Origin: Plectrocnemia conspersa
Lineage: Eukaryota > Arthropoda > Insecta > Trichoptera > Polycentropodidae
DNA: 64,000 nucleotides
Direction of reading: 5' to 3'
Assembly (NCBI GenBank): GCA_009617715.1
Contig: VTFK01000453.1
Coordinates: 62,001-126,000 of the forward strand
The notes under the pieces are model-generated. The model saw only the letters and a list, made by a program, of their open reading frames with translations, was not told the origin of the DNA and did not search any database. The position numbers and the translations under genes were made by a program. Shown here one piece after another: positions 36,570 through 47,395 of this stretch (the stretch's first letter is position 1; every line of letters begins with the position of its first letter).

Positions 36570-38352
36570 TCGCAGCGAATCGGCTCTGAATAGTCCAACA
36601 GAGCCGGATATTTCAATGGCTGCATCCCTCACGGATCAGCCACCTGAAGCACAATCGTTGGACGAAGCCAGAAAAATTATTAGGTATTATAAATATTTAT
36701 AAGGCGTTATTTATTCAACCCATTTTCATACATAATATATTCAAACTGCTATCATTATAATGCCAAACTTTAAATCACATATAAGAATGGCATCACGCGA
36801 TAAAGTTTGATATTGATTATTTAGATATACTTTTTATGTATAATACATCAACGCAAAGTCTGTCTCTCATTAAAATCCAAAAGAGGGATAATTTTCTCTG
36901 AAGATTTACGAACGCAAACATCTATTTGTACTAGATACATAAAACAAGCTCGCTTTGAACCCCTAATTCTTTTATCTCAAACGTCTCAATTCGGTTGGTA
37001 ACTTTGTTTGTTGGGAAATTTGTCTGCACACGTAAAATACGACTTTCGAGTCATAACCGATTCATTTATATTAATTGCCAAAGTCGTATTACCTTTGATG
37101 GATAAAGAGACAATTCGGATTTAATATCCGATGATGTCGTATTAATAATAAATATATAAGCTTTCAAAGTATAATTATTAAGCAAGAGCTTTATCTAATC
37201 CTATATTGATTATTATTAATGTGTATTGTTTTTCTTAATTACAGAGATCTCAGGATGCGGTATAGAGCACAAGCACATCAGCTTTTAGTATGGCGTCGAG
37301 CTCATAAGATGCAAGAGGAGCACATTTCTAGAATTCAAAAGGAAAAAGTAGACCAATTAAAATCGCTCTCGAGTCAATTGCTCCTTTTCGAGTCGCGTCT
37401 CATTAGAAAGCAAAAGGAGATAACTGCGCTCTTAGCGCAAAGGGAGAACATCATTTTGAGACAACAAAGGATGATCGAGTCTCTGAATAACAAATTACTA
37501 GACCATGGTTTGGAGCCGACTCACCCCATAGTTGATTATAGAGATCTCATCAACGAGACGAATCTAGTCGCCGATTTTGATTCGTTGAACGACTCAGACT
37601 CGGCTGTTATAATGGAGGACGTGGACACTGACTATAGCATGTCTCACATCATGCCCAGATTTAGATCTTCGAGCACAGACTCGGTGACGGTCGTGCGGTC
37701 CATATCGGACGCTATAGATCCAAATCTGAAGTATACGTCCGTTCGGAGGTCTAACGGTTTCTTAAGGAGGCCTGAGATTTTAGAAACGGTATACAGCGTG
37801 GAGGAGGAACCCGACGGAGACGGCGGATCGAATAAGCTGAGCGCACAGAATAGCACCGAGAAGGACATCAAAGAAGCTGCCGATAAAGAAGACGCGGCGG
37901 CCATCAGCCTGGCGCAGAATAGAAGAGAAAATTTCAAGATGCGAAGCGAGAAATTGGCCGGTGATTATATGAAAGCGTGTCTGGGTACAGAGATGATCGA
38001 CAAGAAGACTATAGACTACGAGGAAGGCTTAAATCAGCAGATGTGGGCTTACAGCTACGTTCCCAAGAGGCAAATATCGAACTTGGCGTCTTCGGACGAT
38101 AATTTATCCGATAGCCACATCTTAGACGGCGGCTCTATTCTAGACGAGAAAAAAGGCAATCAAGTGACGACTTACAATAGAGTTATGTCGAATCACCGCA
38201 GCGTCACCAAACCGAAAGACGTTAAATATAAACGAATAAATAAAGCCAAATCGAAAAGTTTAGAGGAGCTGAGAGGCAGACTCAGAAACTGGGTCGAGAA
38301 GGGAAATAAACTGGCTGGGATATCTTTGGATCAAGCTCAGAGTTATGCTTGA
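36570..38352 (+). CDS. Coiled-coil protein, last two coding exons
   Basis: Exon 36,570-36,683 (acceptor TTTTCAG, donor GTATTA) joins in frame to the last exon 37,245-38,352 (acceptor ATTACAG, stop TGA). The first exon encodes a Ser/Pro-rich stretch and then EAQSLDEARKIIR. The last exon continues with DLRMRYRAQAHQLLVWRRAH, a long charged helix (about 90 residues) with heptad-like spacing (EKVDQLKSLSSQLLLFESRL), then about 270 acidic, Ser-rich, probably disordered residues. The basic C-terminus contains KAKSKSLEELRGRLRNWVEK. Together the exons give about 406 residues of C-terminal sequence; upstream exons lie outside recognisable sequence here. Codon use and GC are clearly higher than the surroundings, which supports a real gene. 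I do not recognise the family; a cytoskeletal or centrosomal coiled-coil protein is a guess. Confidence 0.88.
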
Positions 38353-38730
38353 GCAATGTGATAACAGCCATATAGATATTAAATAGATAACATTCAAACA
38401 AAATTTCAGAATCAAACTCACGCTATTGTTTGCCAATTGCGAGATACATAAAACAATTGCGTTATAAATCTATGCTTACCTAACAAAATTTGATAGTATC
38501 TATGTATGTCTAGTCCAGACAGATTAAACAAATATTATTTGGAATGTAAACTTAAAGGATTGGCATTTAAATGTAAACCAAATGTAACATTTACATAAGT
38601 ATGTATAAAAAATATTGAAATATGCATAATCGTTACCCAAAGATATTATAATTTTAGGTTTAATAAACAAGTGTATAATTCGAGGACGAAGTTCGTGCTC
38701 TATTTTCTAATAAAATATATTTTTCTATTT
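38353..38730 (+). other. 3' UTR of the coiled-coil gene
   Basis: AT-rich sequence follows the stop, with AATAAA-type signals in TTTAATAAACAAG (about 38,660) and CTAATAAAATAT (about 38,709). The transcript probably ends at about 38,680-38,730. Confidence 0.5.
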
Positions 38731-38739
38731 TCATAATAA

Positions 38740-41580
38740 TATGCAGAGCTAATACTTTTTATGTTATTGTATTCTTTCGTTAAAATCTAATACAGGTTAA
38801 TCAAAAAGTATCTCAATTTAAACCAGAAAAAAATATTACTTATTCAGTTCAAAACTTTTAAACACCCATTTTTACATAAAAATGTATGTTCCCGTCGTAT
38901 TGAAGATCGAGTTGAACTCTTGTAAATTGTGTGTGACTAAAAAGCGGCTGCTTTTCTTGTGCTTCCAAACATCGTCTCGTTATTCAAAGTAAGAAGTAAA
39001 GAAGTAGCTCCGGATTAAGTCTCTGACTAAAGTGTTTGAAGGAAGTAATAGTATGCTGTGTTTTGAAAGATGAAAAAAAGAACTCCATATTACCTTCCAG
39101 TTCTCAAACCTCTCCAATGTAAATGATTCAGGGTGGAACCAGACTCTTTGTTCGTGACGGAATCAAATTTGTTTATTACATATTTTATTCAGCGCATGTA
39201 ATAGCGTCACCAGTAGATTCAAAATTTCGTACATTTGGCAACACTAGTTATCCTCTAAAATGCTATGTTTTACACCAGTTTTTTGTTTTCCTCTTGAACT
39301 CATTTTGATTTAGATTCGCATGAATATGCATAACTGTTATTTTGTTTGGTAACCGATAACAACTTTTCCTAATAATCACAATTCTATTGGTTTATATTTA
39401 ACAATACTTGCAACGATTATGGGTGGTCCCGAAAATAGCAAAAATAAAATCCATTAAAAATATATACATACACAAAATAATATTTCACATAAATTGATTA
39501 AAAGTATTTTACTACATATCTAATGTGGTAGTAGTAAATCAATTAAAGAAGAAAGATAAATTATTATGTATTTAAATATTGTCTTTTACTAATTGTTCTT
39601 CAAATGATATATTGACTTCACAATATTTACAAATTATTTTATCTAGTTTATATTTTCAGAATAGATACAAATAGTGTATTTTATTTTTAATTGAATTCAG
39701 TCAATATTAGTATTGTTAACTTTGTAATCCTACCTATTAGATTTATTTAGTTTTTATTTTTTTCTGAAAATAAAAGTTCTTTGATGAACATGGAAAATAT
39801 AATTATTAAAAATTTTGTACATACCTGTAGTTATAGCATGTATGCCAAAAAAACTTGAAACTAATTGGACGAAGCTTTACATTTATTTTTTACACGACTT
39901 TTAACTAGCGTATCGATTAGTAGAAATGGCTAAATGACAATGTTGTTCTGAAATGTAGTTAGTGAGACATCTACTGTTGCTTTGTGGTACCTGAAATTCA
40001 GTATCAATTATGGGATTTAGGTGATCTCGCTAGATTATTCAACCGACTCACATAAATATATCTTGATTTTATTTATATCCTGAAATCTCAATGAGTTCAA
40101 AATCAAGTTCCACTACGTCACGGCCCCCTAACTCTCTCGTTGTTATTTTACGATATTTTTGTTAAATGTTCCTTGCTTACGATAAAACTCTTTCATCAAA
40201 AAGCCCATAATTCTTAACAAGCTCCATTTTGTTGACTCAAAACATATAATGCATCAAATAAACGATACTACTCCGATTATTATGCTTATCCGAAAGCGAT
40301 CGAAATTCGGTACAGTCTGACAAAATTCATTAGTATTCATATAACGTGCGACACATTCTGGAAGAAGCTCGTCAGTGTTCGTCTCTGAATATAGGTTTAA
40401 ACGTTGAGAAAACGGGAATACATTTACATTTACAGCACGTGATTTCTAAACAAAAATATTTTTAGCCTATACAAAAAAATTATAATAAATCGAGAGTAAT
40501 AAAGTCGAGAGCCGAAGCAATGTGGGAAATCATACAATTAATAAAACATTTTTTTCACTAATATGTCGAAAATTTAAGTTGTATGATAATATTATAAATA
40601 TCAAAACACAAATGGGAATTTTAGTTTTAAAATCCGACAGGCTTCTTCGAAAAAATGTCGCAATGTCGTAAAAAAACTAGTACTAAAATACTTTTTTCCA
40701 ATATTAATATTTTATCTAAATTGACTTTTTGATAGAATTTTGCCTTTTGAATCACTTAATTTTTTTAATGCACGCTTTTTCTTAAAAATAACAATGCCAA
40801 TCAATGAAGTATTTATTTTTGTGTATTACCTAATTGTATCTAGTTCCTTTCTATACATATTTCATTTTGTACGTGCATAAATTTATATTAAAATATGTAA
40901 CACATAATATTAAATGACAAAATGATCTCTTTTCCTTAAAAAAAGTATTTTAAAAATGATTGTATATTCATATGTATGCATTTTGTAAATAAGCTATAAG
41001 TGTATAAAACTATATTTTAAAAATGTGTGTAAATTTCGATCCAAAGATGTGAAGATAAAACCATTGGAAAGTATGTAACAAATTAAACATATCAAAATTT
41101 AAGATATACATTATTGTTTATTATGATATATTAAACATGTCTTCAATAAAGATTATTATTATATACATAAATGATTAAATTTATAAAAAAAACAATAGAT
41201 ATCCTCAAGCTTTGCTTAATGACGTCGATTTAGGTTCTAACATGATTGTATTATATAAACTCGAGTGAATGTTAAACGAGCCTAACATATAAATATGTAA
41301 GTATATAAACGACTTAGCTTCTAAGAAACACTATGATAGCAAACCAGACATAAATATGTTTTATTGACGGTGCTACAAGTATTGATTGTCAAAAATATAG
41401 TTGATTTATATAATTAAAATATAAAGACTGATGTCGAAAAGAATATAAAAAGCTATCAAGCTGTGTCAATTTGAAATAATCTTAAATCGCATTACATTTT
41501 GCACATATTTATCTTTTGCTTATAATCGTAATATGTTTAGAAATAAAAACAGTCAATCAGTAATAATATATACAACTGAA
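38740..41580. other. Non-coding region between convergent genes
   Basis: No exon is supported. The block 39,930-40,075 is a copy of the dispersed repeat at 35,440-35,575. The block at about 38,800-39,340 is GC-mixed and may be a worn transposon, but no terminal repeat or domain was identified. Confidence 0.4.
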
Positions 41581-41595
41581 GTTTTATTGATTATC

Positions 41596-42199
41596 CTAGT
41601 ACAGCATTTCTACTTTCTTTATCCCAGTGACCCATTCGTATAATTTTTCAACACCTTCACCGTCAATTGCAGACGTCTCTAAAATTGTAATGTTTTGCTT
41701 GACTTCCTTCTGTAAACGTTTCAATTGTAACATCAGCAGTGCTTCGTTTCGCATTTGTCGGTAAGCAACATCCATTTTCGTGAGTACCAATAAAAACTAC
41801 AAAAAATATTATAAATAAATTCATATTTAAGCAAAATAATTTTATTTATACCTTGCATTGCTTCAATTTCGGTTCTGCCAACAAAGTATATAGCAGTACT
41901 CCAGCTGCGGATATCTGACATAGATTTGACGTATCCACAACGAATATCACTTTTTTAATATTATCAAAATAATGTCTCCACAAAGGAGACATCTCTCCGC
42001 CGACTTCCCTAATATATAAATATTTATTTTTACCCTTTTCAGGCATATAGATTCTAAATATATTTGTACCTATTGTTGGAACTGAACTGTACGTATTATC
42101 GATGATTTCAATTTTTTGCAATTTTTTCAGAAGCATTGTTTTTCCAGTGTTTGGAGGTCCCAAACACAGTACTGATATATTAATCTCCATTAAATCCAT
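41596..42199 (-). CDS. Arl16: ARL16, ARF-like small GTPase
   Basis: Two exons on the minus strand, 42,199-41,852 and 41,796-41,596, are joined across a 55-bp GT-AG intron and give 182 residues, close to animal ARL16. The start has a good context (AAAATGG); a longer upstream frame has no ATG. Motifs: P-loop GPPNTGKT at 14-21; PTIGTN at 41-46 in switch 1; REVGGE at 64-69 where most GTPases have DxxGQ; TKMD at 122-125 in place of NKxD; TSA at 157-159. The R-E-[LV]-GG switch 2 is the distinctive ARL16 feature. The family is atypical, reported with a role at cilia and Golgi in mammals; that role here is inference. The polyadenylation signal AATAAA lies only 7 nt after the stop (41,583-41,588, minus strand). 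Confidence 0.88.
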
Positions 42200-43200
42200 T
42201 TTAAAATTATTATTATACAGTGCTATTACAGAAACAAGGAGCAACTTATGTTACTACAGATATGACACAAAGCTCCAGCATTTGTTGTTTGATCAATATT
42301 ACTCGAGTGGTAACTAACGCACATTGTACAATAAGAAAATATGAAAACATTCATTGATAAATTATTTATTTGATAATTAAATATTTATAAATATATAAAG
42401 CAGAAACATTTTTCTTTTAATTACACTTTTTTTAAATAAGTTATAGCGATCAAAAACATTTATAACTGTATGTATGTAAGATTTTGGGTCCCGATTGCTG
42501 TCAAATGTGGTTACAATTATTTAACAAAGATCTCGCCAAGCAAAACAGAACTGAAATCATAACGTTGGAACACAAAAGTTTGCTTACAATTACTTGAATA
42601 ATCAGGTACTTTCGAAAACCATTAATTATCACAACAAAAAACTTTTTAAATCCTCTTTGGTACTTTCCTGTAACAATGGCCATTTTTTAATATTCTTTTG
42701 GGTTTAGTTTGATTAAGTATATTTATTGTAAAATTAATGTCTGCAACTTACCTCATATCAAAAAACTTATTCTTACAAGCGAATCTTGTCTTTTTTCGAT
42801 ATGTTTTATTGCAAAAATATACAGTAAGCCAAAAAGAACATTAAAAAAAATCCCCGATAACAGAAAAGTATAAGATTCTATATAAGAGTCGAATCACACA
42901 TCAAGAAGCAATACTTTTGACCTTGCACACCAAATACATTATCGGATAGTCGCCCACAAATGGCCATCTAAAAGTTACGCTTTTACCAAGAAAGTACTAG
43001 AGGTGGAGCTAAACAATAATGCTATTGATCATAAATTGGCCTTCTCTCCTATTCATCTAAGCTTCGAAAGACCAGTATCAAGGACTTGACACTTAATCAC
43101 ACCACACTCACTCTTTCAAGACTCGCCAAACGACTACTGATTGTATTTTAACTGGTGACTAACTTCAAAATATTTTTTATTTATTTATGAATTAAAATAT
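42200..43200. other. Intergenic region between ARL16 and the zinc-finger gene
   Basis: This must hold the ARL16 promoter (minus strand, just above 42,200) and the 3' end of the zinc-finger gene (minus-strand AATAAA near 43,178-43,190). The block at about 42,880-43,150 is less AT-rich but has no recognisable coding content. Confidence 0.4.
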
Positions 43201-43214
43201 AAAATACGCAGAAA

Positions 43215-46169
43215 TCATTTTAAATGAATAGGCATATGACGTGTGAGGTTATATTTCATTTTAAATGCTTTTCCACATATGTTACATTCAAAATTATACA
43301 AATTACTGTGAACACACTTTATGTGTCTTGAAAGTTCATTCCGAGTTTTGAATGCTTTATTACATTTATCACATTCAAATTGAAAAAAATCATTATGAAA
43401 TTGCATATGCTGCGTCAAGGAACCTTTGGTTTTGAATGCTTTACTACAGTTGATACAATGAAAATCGAGAGAGCCTCTATGAATTTTCATATGACGTAAA
43501 AGGTTAGCTTTTGTTTTAAATTTTTTGTCACATTCACTACACTTAAAACTATAAAATTCATTATGAATTTTTATATGCCCTGAAAGGTTATTTTTAGTTT
43601 TAAATGCCTTTCCACATATTCTGCATACAAATTCCCAGGTTTTTTTATGAGAATTCATATGTAATGAAAGATTGTTTCGAGCCTTAAACGTTTTTCCACA
43701 TTTAAGACATTCATGGTTGAAAGAATTCATATGAATATGCACATGCCTTAAAATTTGATATCTAGTTTTAAATGCTTTTCCACAATCGCTACATTCAAAA
43801 TAATAAGAATCGCCATGAATACTCTTATGTCGATAAAGGTTATGTCTAGTCTTGAATGCTTTTCCACATATAAAACAATCAAATTTATAAGAATCACTGT
43901 GGATAACCATATGCCCTGAAATTTCATTTCTACTTTTAAACGCTCTTCCACAATTGTCACACTCAAAGTCATAAGAATTACTATGAACATTTATGTGCGT
44001 TGAAAGTCTGCTTTTAGTTTTAAATGCTTTTCCACATTTGTTGCATTTAAAATCAGAGGAGTCCCTATGAATTATCTTGTGCTTTGAAAGGGCGCTTTGA
44101 GTTCTAAATGCTTTTTCACATTTGCTACATTGAAAATCACAGGAGATTCTGTGAGTTTGCATATGTTGTACAAGGTGACGTTTAGTTTTAAATACTTTTC
44201 CACATGTTTCACAATCCTGCGAATCTATAAATTGTTGAGTATAATCCTCAGATTTCTTACAATGGCGTATATCACTTGAAGGTATTAAACATTTTTTTCT
44301 TTCTTGTTTCTAAAAAATCAATAAATTCAAATAAGTAATGATTAATTTTGGTAATGACTCGATTCAAATGCTACCTTTGCTTTAATAAAATCATTCCTAC
44401 GTTGGTGAGATAAATCATTATTAGTACCAAGTATATCTTTAATGTCGTGATTTTCTGAAAAAAATAGAACATGTTTTACATATGATATTGTTGCAATCCG
44501 CGGGCTCTCGCGCCTGCGTCGGGACTCACGCGCAGATTGGCAGTAAAGTGCCTATCGGTCGCCACGCTCGGGTGTAGTGCTATCGCTCCTCAGAAATGGT
44601 GCCCTGTTAACTGAATTCGCGTGTTTTCATTTTTCCAAAGGCTCTGATGTAACGACCCCACACAGGCTCACGTAACACTGGTGTCAGAAGTGTTGCATCA
44701 AGATGCCGAGAAATCGCGGAGGAATCGTGGAGTCGGAGTTGGACGCCATCGCTGAACGCCACTCCCTCGTCGAGGCTGAGGAACAGAGGAGCTTCGTGCA
44801 ATATCCGACATTCCAGAGCGGACGCTGGGAAGCGTTTATAAGCCGATTCACCTTCGCGGCCGAGTTGAACGAGACCGAGCCGTCTGCTCGAACACTGTGC
44901 GCGTCTCTGAGAGAGGAGGCGCTAGATTTTGTGCTGACTCTTCAGCCGAAGGTGAAACAGGAGTGGTCATCACTGACGAAAGCTTTGGAGCAGAGGTTCG
45001 GAGATCGCACATCCGACTTCCAAATATTCAATCAGCTTACGACCAGGAAATGGCGGAAGTCAGAAATGTTAGCAGAGTTTGCGGCCGAGCTGGAAAAGAT
45101 GGTTTGACGACTATTCTCCGAGATGGACGAGAAGGCGCTTAACAGGCTAAGCGTCTTTTATTTTACGGCAGGGATCTCTGACCCGGACATGGAGACGGCG
45201 GCGTACAGGGCCGGAAGCGACACGCCGTTGCAAGATGTCATCACTATTGTGCAACGAGTGCACATGTCAATAGAGGCAAGCCGTGCACGCCAGCAGGCGG
45301 CCCCGCGAGAAGTTTTCACGCCGCGAAGCAAATTCACGCCGAACCAAATTATACCGCGGCGAGGAGATCATGTAAGGTGAGGACAAGGAAGACGCGGGGG
45401 TCCTAGTCCCCACGAAACGCAGAGGACCCGAGCAGTAGCCGAACCGGAACTCGGTTCGGGAAACGAGGAGTGTCCGCGTTGACAGGGGCAACAGCGGAGT
45501 ACACAACGCCGCCCGCGAAGATCGGTAGAGGTTATGTTCAAGAGGACGTAGCCATTATCGCAAACGGGAAGATCGGAGGCGTGCGTTGTGCGATAACCGT
45601 CGAAACGGGAGCCAGTGTGACGGTCATCCACCCTGATGTACGAGCATTAATAAAAAAAATGAAAACACGCGAATTCAGTTAACAGGGCACCATTTCTGAA
45701 GAGCGATAGCACTACACCCGAGCGTGGCGACCGATTGGCCCTTTACTGCGCATGAGTCCCGACGCAGGCGCGAGAGCCCACGGATTTCAACAATATAAAT
45801 ACATTTATATAAATATTTCTAACCTATATCAATGTTGTTATCTACTATGTCTACATAGTGTTCTTTGATCTGGTCATATTCCAGGCTGTCTTCATCGTAC
45901 TATTGAAAAATAATTTTTATTGTTATTAAATTTTATAATTATAAGGATTTAGTTATTAAATTTACCTCATATTTACATTCAATGTTGCTGATATATTGAA
46001 ATGTTCCATCATTGTTTAGTATGCCTGATTCTACATAATAATTATACAGGAGAAAATGTCAAATTTTAATTGAATAATAGTAACTAAAATAAATACATGT
46101 AATAAATTGTTTAAAGCAATACAAATGATTTTTTAATGTAATAATACCGATTTTTACAACGTGAGACAT
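43215..46169 (-). CDS. C2H2 zinc-finger protein, 12 fingers, five exons
   Basis: Minus-strand exons are 46,169-46,148, 46,030-45,966, 45,899-45,824, 44,454-44,375 and 44,309-43,215. All junctions are GT-AG and in phase (22+65+76+80+1095 nt), giving 445 residues. The start is MSHVVKI. Residues 1-113 are acidic, with no ZAD or KRAB domain recognisable. Twelve C2H2 fingers follow, from about residue 114 to 443, each with a CGKAFKT-like core. Linkers have canonical length, but TGEKP is replaced by x-x-S-x-x-F forms such as SNSYDFEC. Finger 11 has H-x4-H. Long finger arrays suggest sequence-specific DNA binding in the nucleus; the target is unknown. Intron 3 (44,455-45,823) is almost entirely a retroelement insertion. 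The fingers are similar enough to imply internal tandem duplication. Confidence 0.9.
44489..44677 (+). repeat. 5' LTR of the gag-protease element
   Basis: It starts TG and ends CA (CACGTAACA). The first 147 bp recur inverted at 45,652-45,792. GGTGTCAGAAGTG follows two bases later, a primer-binding-site-like motif common in Ty3/gypsy elements. Confidence 0.7.
44703..45380 (+). pseudogene. Ty3/gypsy-type gag, frameshifted
   Basis: The first part, 44,703-45,107 (134 codons), starts 9 nt after the PBS-like motif's neighbourhood. It has the capsid-like pattern with FQSGRWEAFISRFTFAAELN, LREEALDFVLTL and LEQRFGDR, as in Ty3/gypsy gag proteins of insects. The frame breaks near 45,107 and continues in another frame at 45,123-45,380 (LSVFYFTAGISDPDME, then an Arg-rich end). 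No CCHC zinc knuckle was seen. The product would be a truncated capsid-like protein. Confidence 0.7.
45470..45682 (+). pseudogene. Retropepsin-like fragment with altered catalytic Asp
   Basis: The 70-codon frame includes IIANGKIGGVRCAITVETGA followed by SVTVIHPDV. This is the core of an aspartic protease of LTR retrotransposons, where the active-site DTGA motif reads ETGA. The frame then runs into the inverted LTR. Loss of the catalytic Asp and truncation make it inactive, as seen. Confidence 0.65.
45652..45792 (-). repeat. Inverted partial LTR at the right end
   Basis: This is the reverse complement of 44,489-44,635 with a few substitutions and an 8-bp-scale deletion. It ends CAACA at the element boundary. 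Confidence 0.8.
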
Positions 46170-47190
46170 CCTATCGTCCTCAGCTGTCACAAATCACAAC
46201 AAATGCTGCTCTAAATTTTGGCCTTAACAATAATAAATTTGAGCAGTGAAATACACATTATTATTTATATTATAAATGTATATTTTTCACGATTTGCTTC
46301 CTAAGATTTTATTAGAAGCTAATATTAAAAATAATACGAAGGCCAGATTTTAAAAATATTAAAGGGTAACACTACAAGTAAAAAGAGCATTATTGCCACA
46401 GGAACTCAAATAAAAAGGTCATAATTTTTGTAAAAAATTCATCTTGGAAATTTTTATCTTCAGAGGATAAAGTAAGACAGATTACCGCAATAGATAAGAA
46501 TCCATTTCCGATTTTTTTGACGAAAAATTGTTAAAAGGGCTTAAAAAGATTGTTTAACCCTTAGACCGCCGACCGGTAAATTGTTAATTACTCGCTGTAC
46601 GCCATGCGTTTTTAGCGATATAATTTTTTGGCTACTTACTCTGTTTAACACATCATTACAGCCAAAATACTCAATTTTTATATTTTAAAATTATATATGT
46701 ATGATTAACATGGTTTAAACATTCTAATTATATCAATAAACAAACATTTTTAGTCGTATTGTTGGAAATATGGAGTGAACAAAACTAAATCTATTCGTCG
46801 GTCCGCGAGTTGGCTCGCGTACACACACCTACACACACATGAACGCGCGCGGCACTATACAAGCGAACGACAAGCAGGGTCATGCTCACACTGAGACAAT
46901 TTTAATATATAAATCTGCAACGCATTTTTTCTTCGTCTGACCTACATCCTGTTATAAAAATTTACAAATCGACAACATTTCTTTGATGCATACAAAATCA
47001 CATATATCGTACACAAAAATAACCCTAATAACCAAACCGTTTGTTTTTGATCAATGGTGTTTGCAATTGGTTGTTGTTGAAGGTTGTCATATTTCTTTAT
47101 ATATAAAAATAATAAATAATAAAACTTGATAGCAAGATACGATGTTACATTTAACTATATATAATTATATGTATAATTTATAATATATAC
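46170..47190. other. Upstream region of the zinc-finger gene and possible transposon end
   Basis: It contains the zinc-finger gene promoter (just above 46,169). TTAACCCTTAGACCGCCGAC at 46,554-46,573 resembles a piggyBac-type terminus with its TTAA site, and a CGCGAG/CTCGCG hairpin lies near 46,812-46,827. A partner end may be 49,880-49,892. No transposase is present. Confidence 0.3.
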
Positions 47191-47395
47191 ATATTCTTCT
47201 TCTTCTTCTTCCACGGCACTACAACCGGTGATCGGTTTTGGCATTTCCACCTAATTTCTTGTAGGGCTTCTAGATATATCTTGAGTTTTAGTATTTCTTC
47301 CGATATTGTTCGCATTTTTCCTGGTTGTAATATTGCACATTCCAGCTTCCAAAATTTAAGTCCAATCGTTTATCTAGATTTCGATCGTCTAGGTC

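Larger units (their letters stand above)
44489..45792 (+). mobile_element. Short gag-protease retroelement flanked by inverted LTR sequence
   Basis: The element begins TGTTGCAATCC and ends TTTCAACA, flanked by ATAT on both sides (44,485-44,488 and 45,793-45,796), a 4-bp target duplication. The left end is a 189-bp LTR-like segment (44,489-44,677) followed by a primer-binding-like GGTGTCAGAAGTG. The right end (45,652-45,792) is the reverse complement of the first about 147 bp of the left LTR (roughly 90% identical by eye), not a direct repeat. Between them are gag and protease pieces but no RT, RNase H or integrase. It occupies almost all of intron 3 of the zinc-finger gene, in the opposite orientation to that gene. 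GC content is far above the surroundings. Confidence 0.85.

Noticed and set aside
42501..42683. Minus-strand frame beginning MAIVTGKYQ, reminiscent of fatty-acid-binding proteins
   Set aside because: Similarity stops after a few residues and no following exon supports it.
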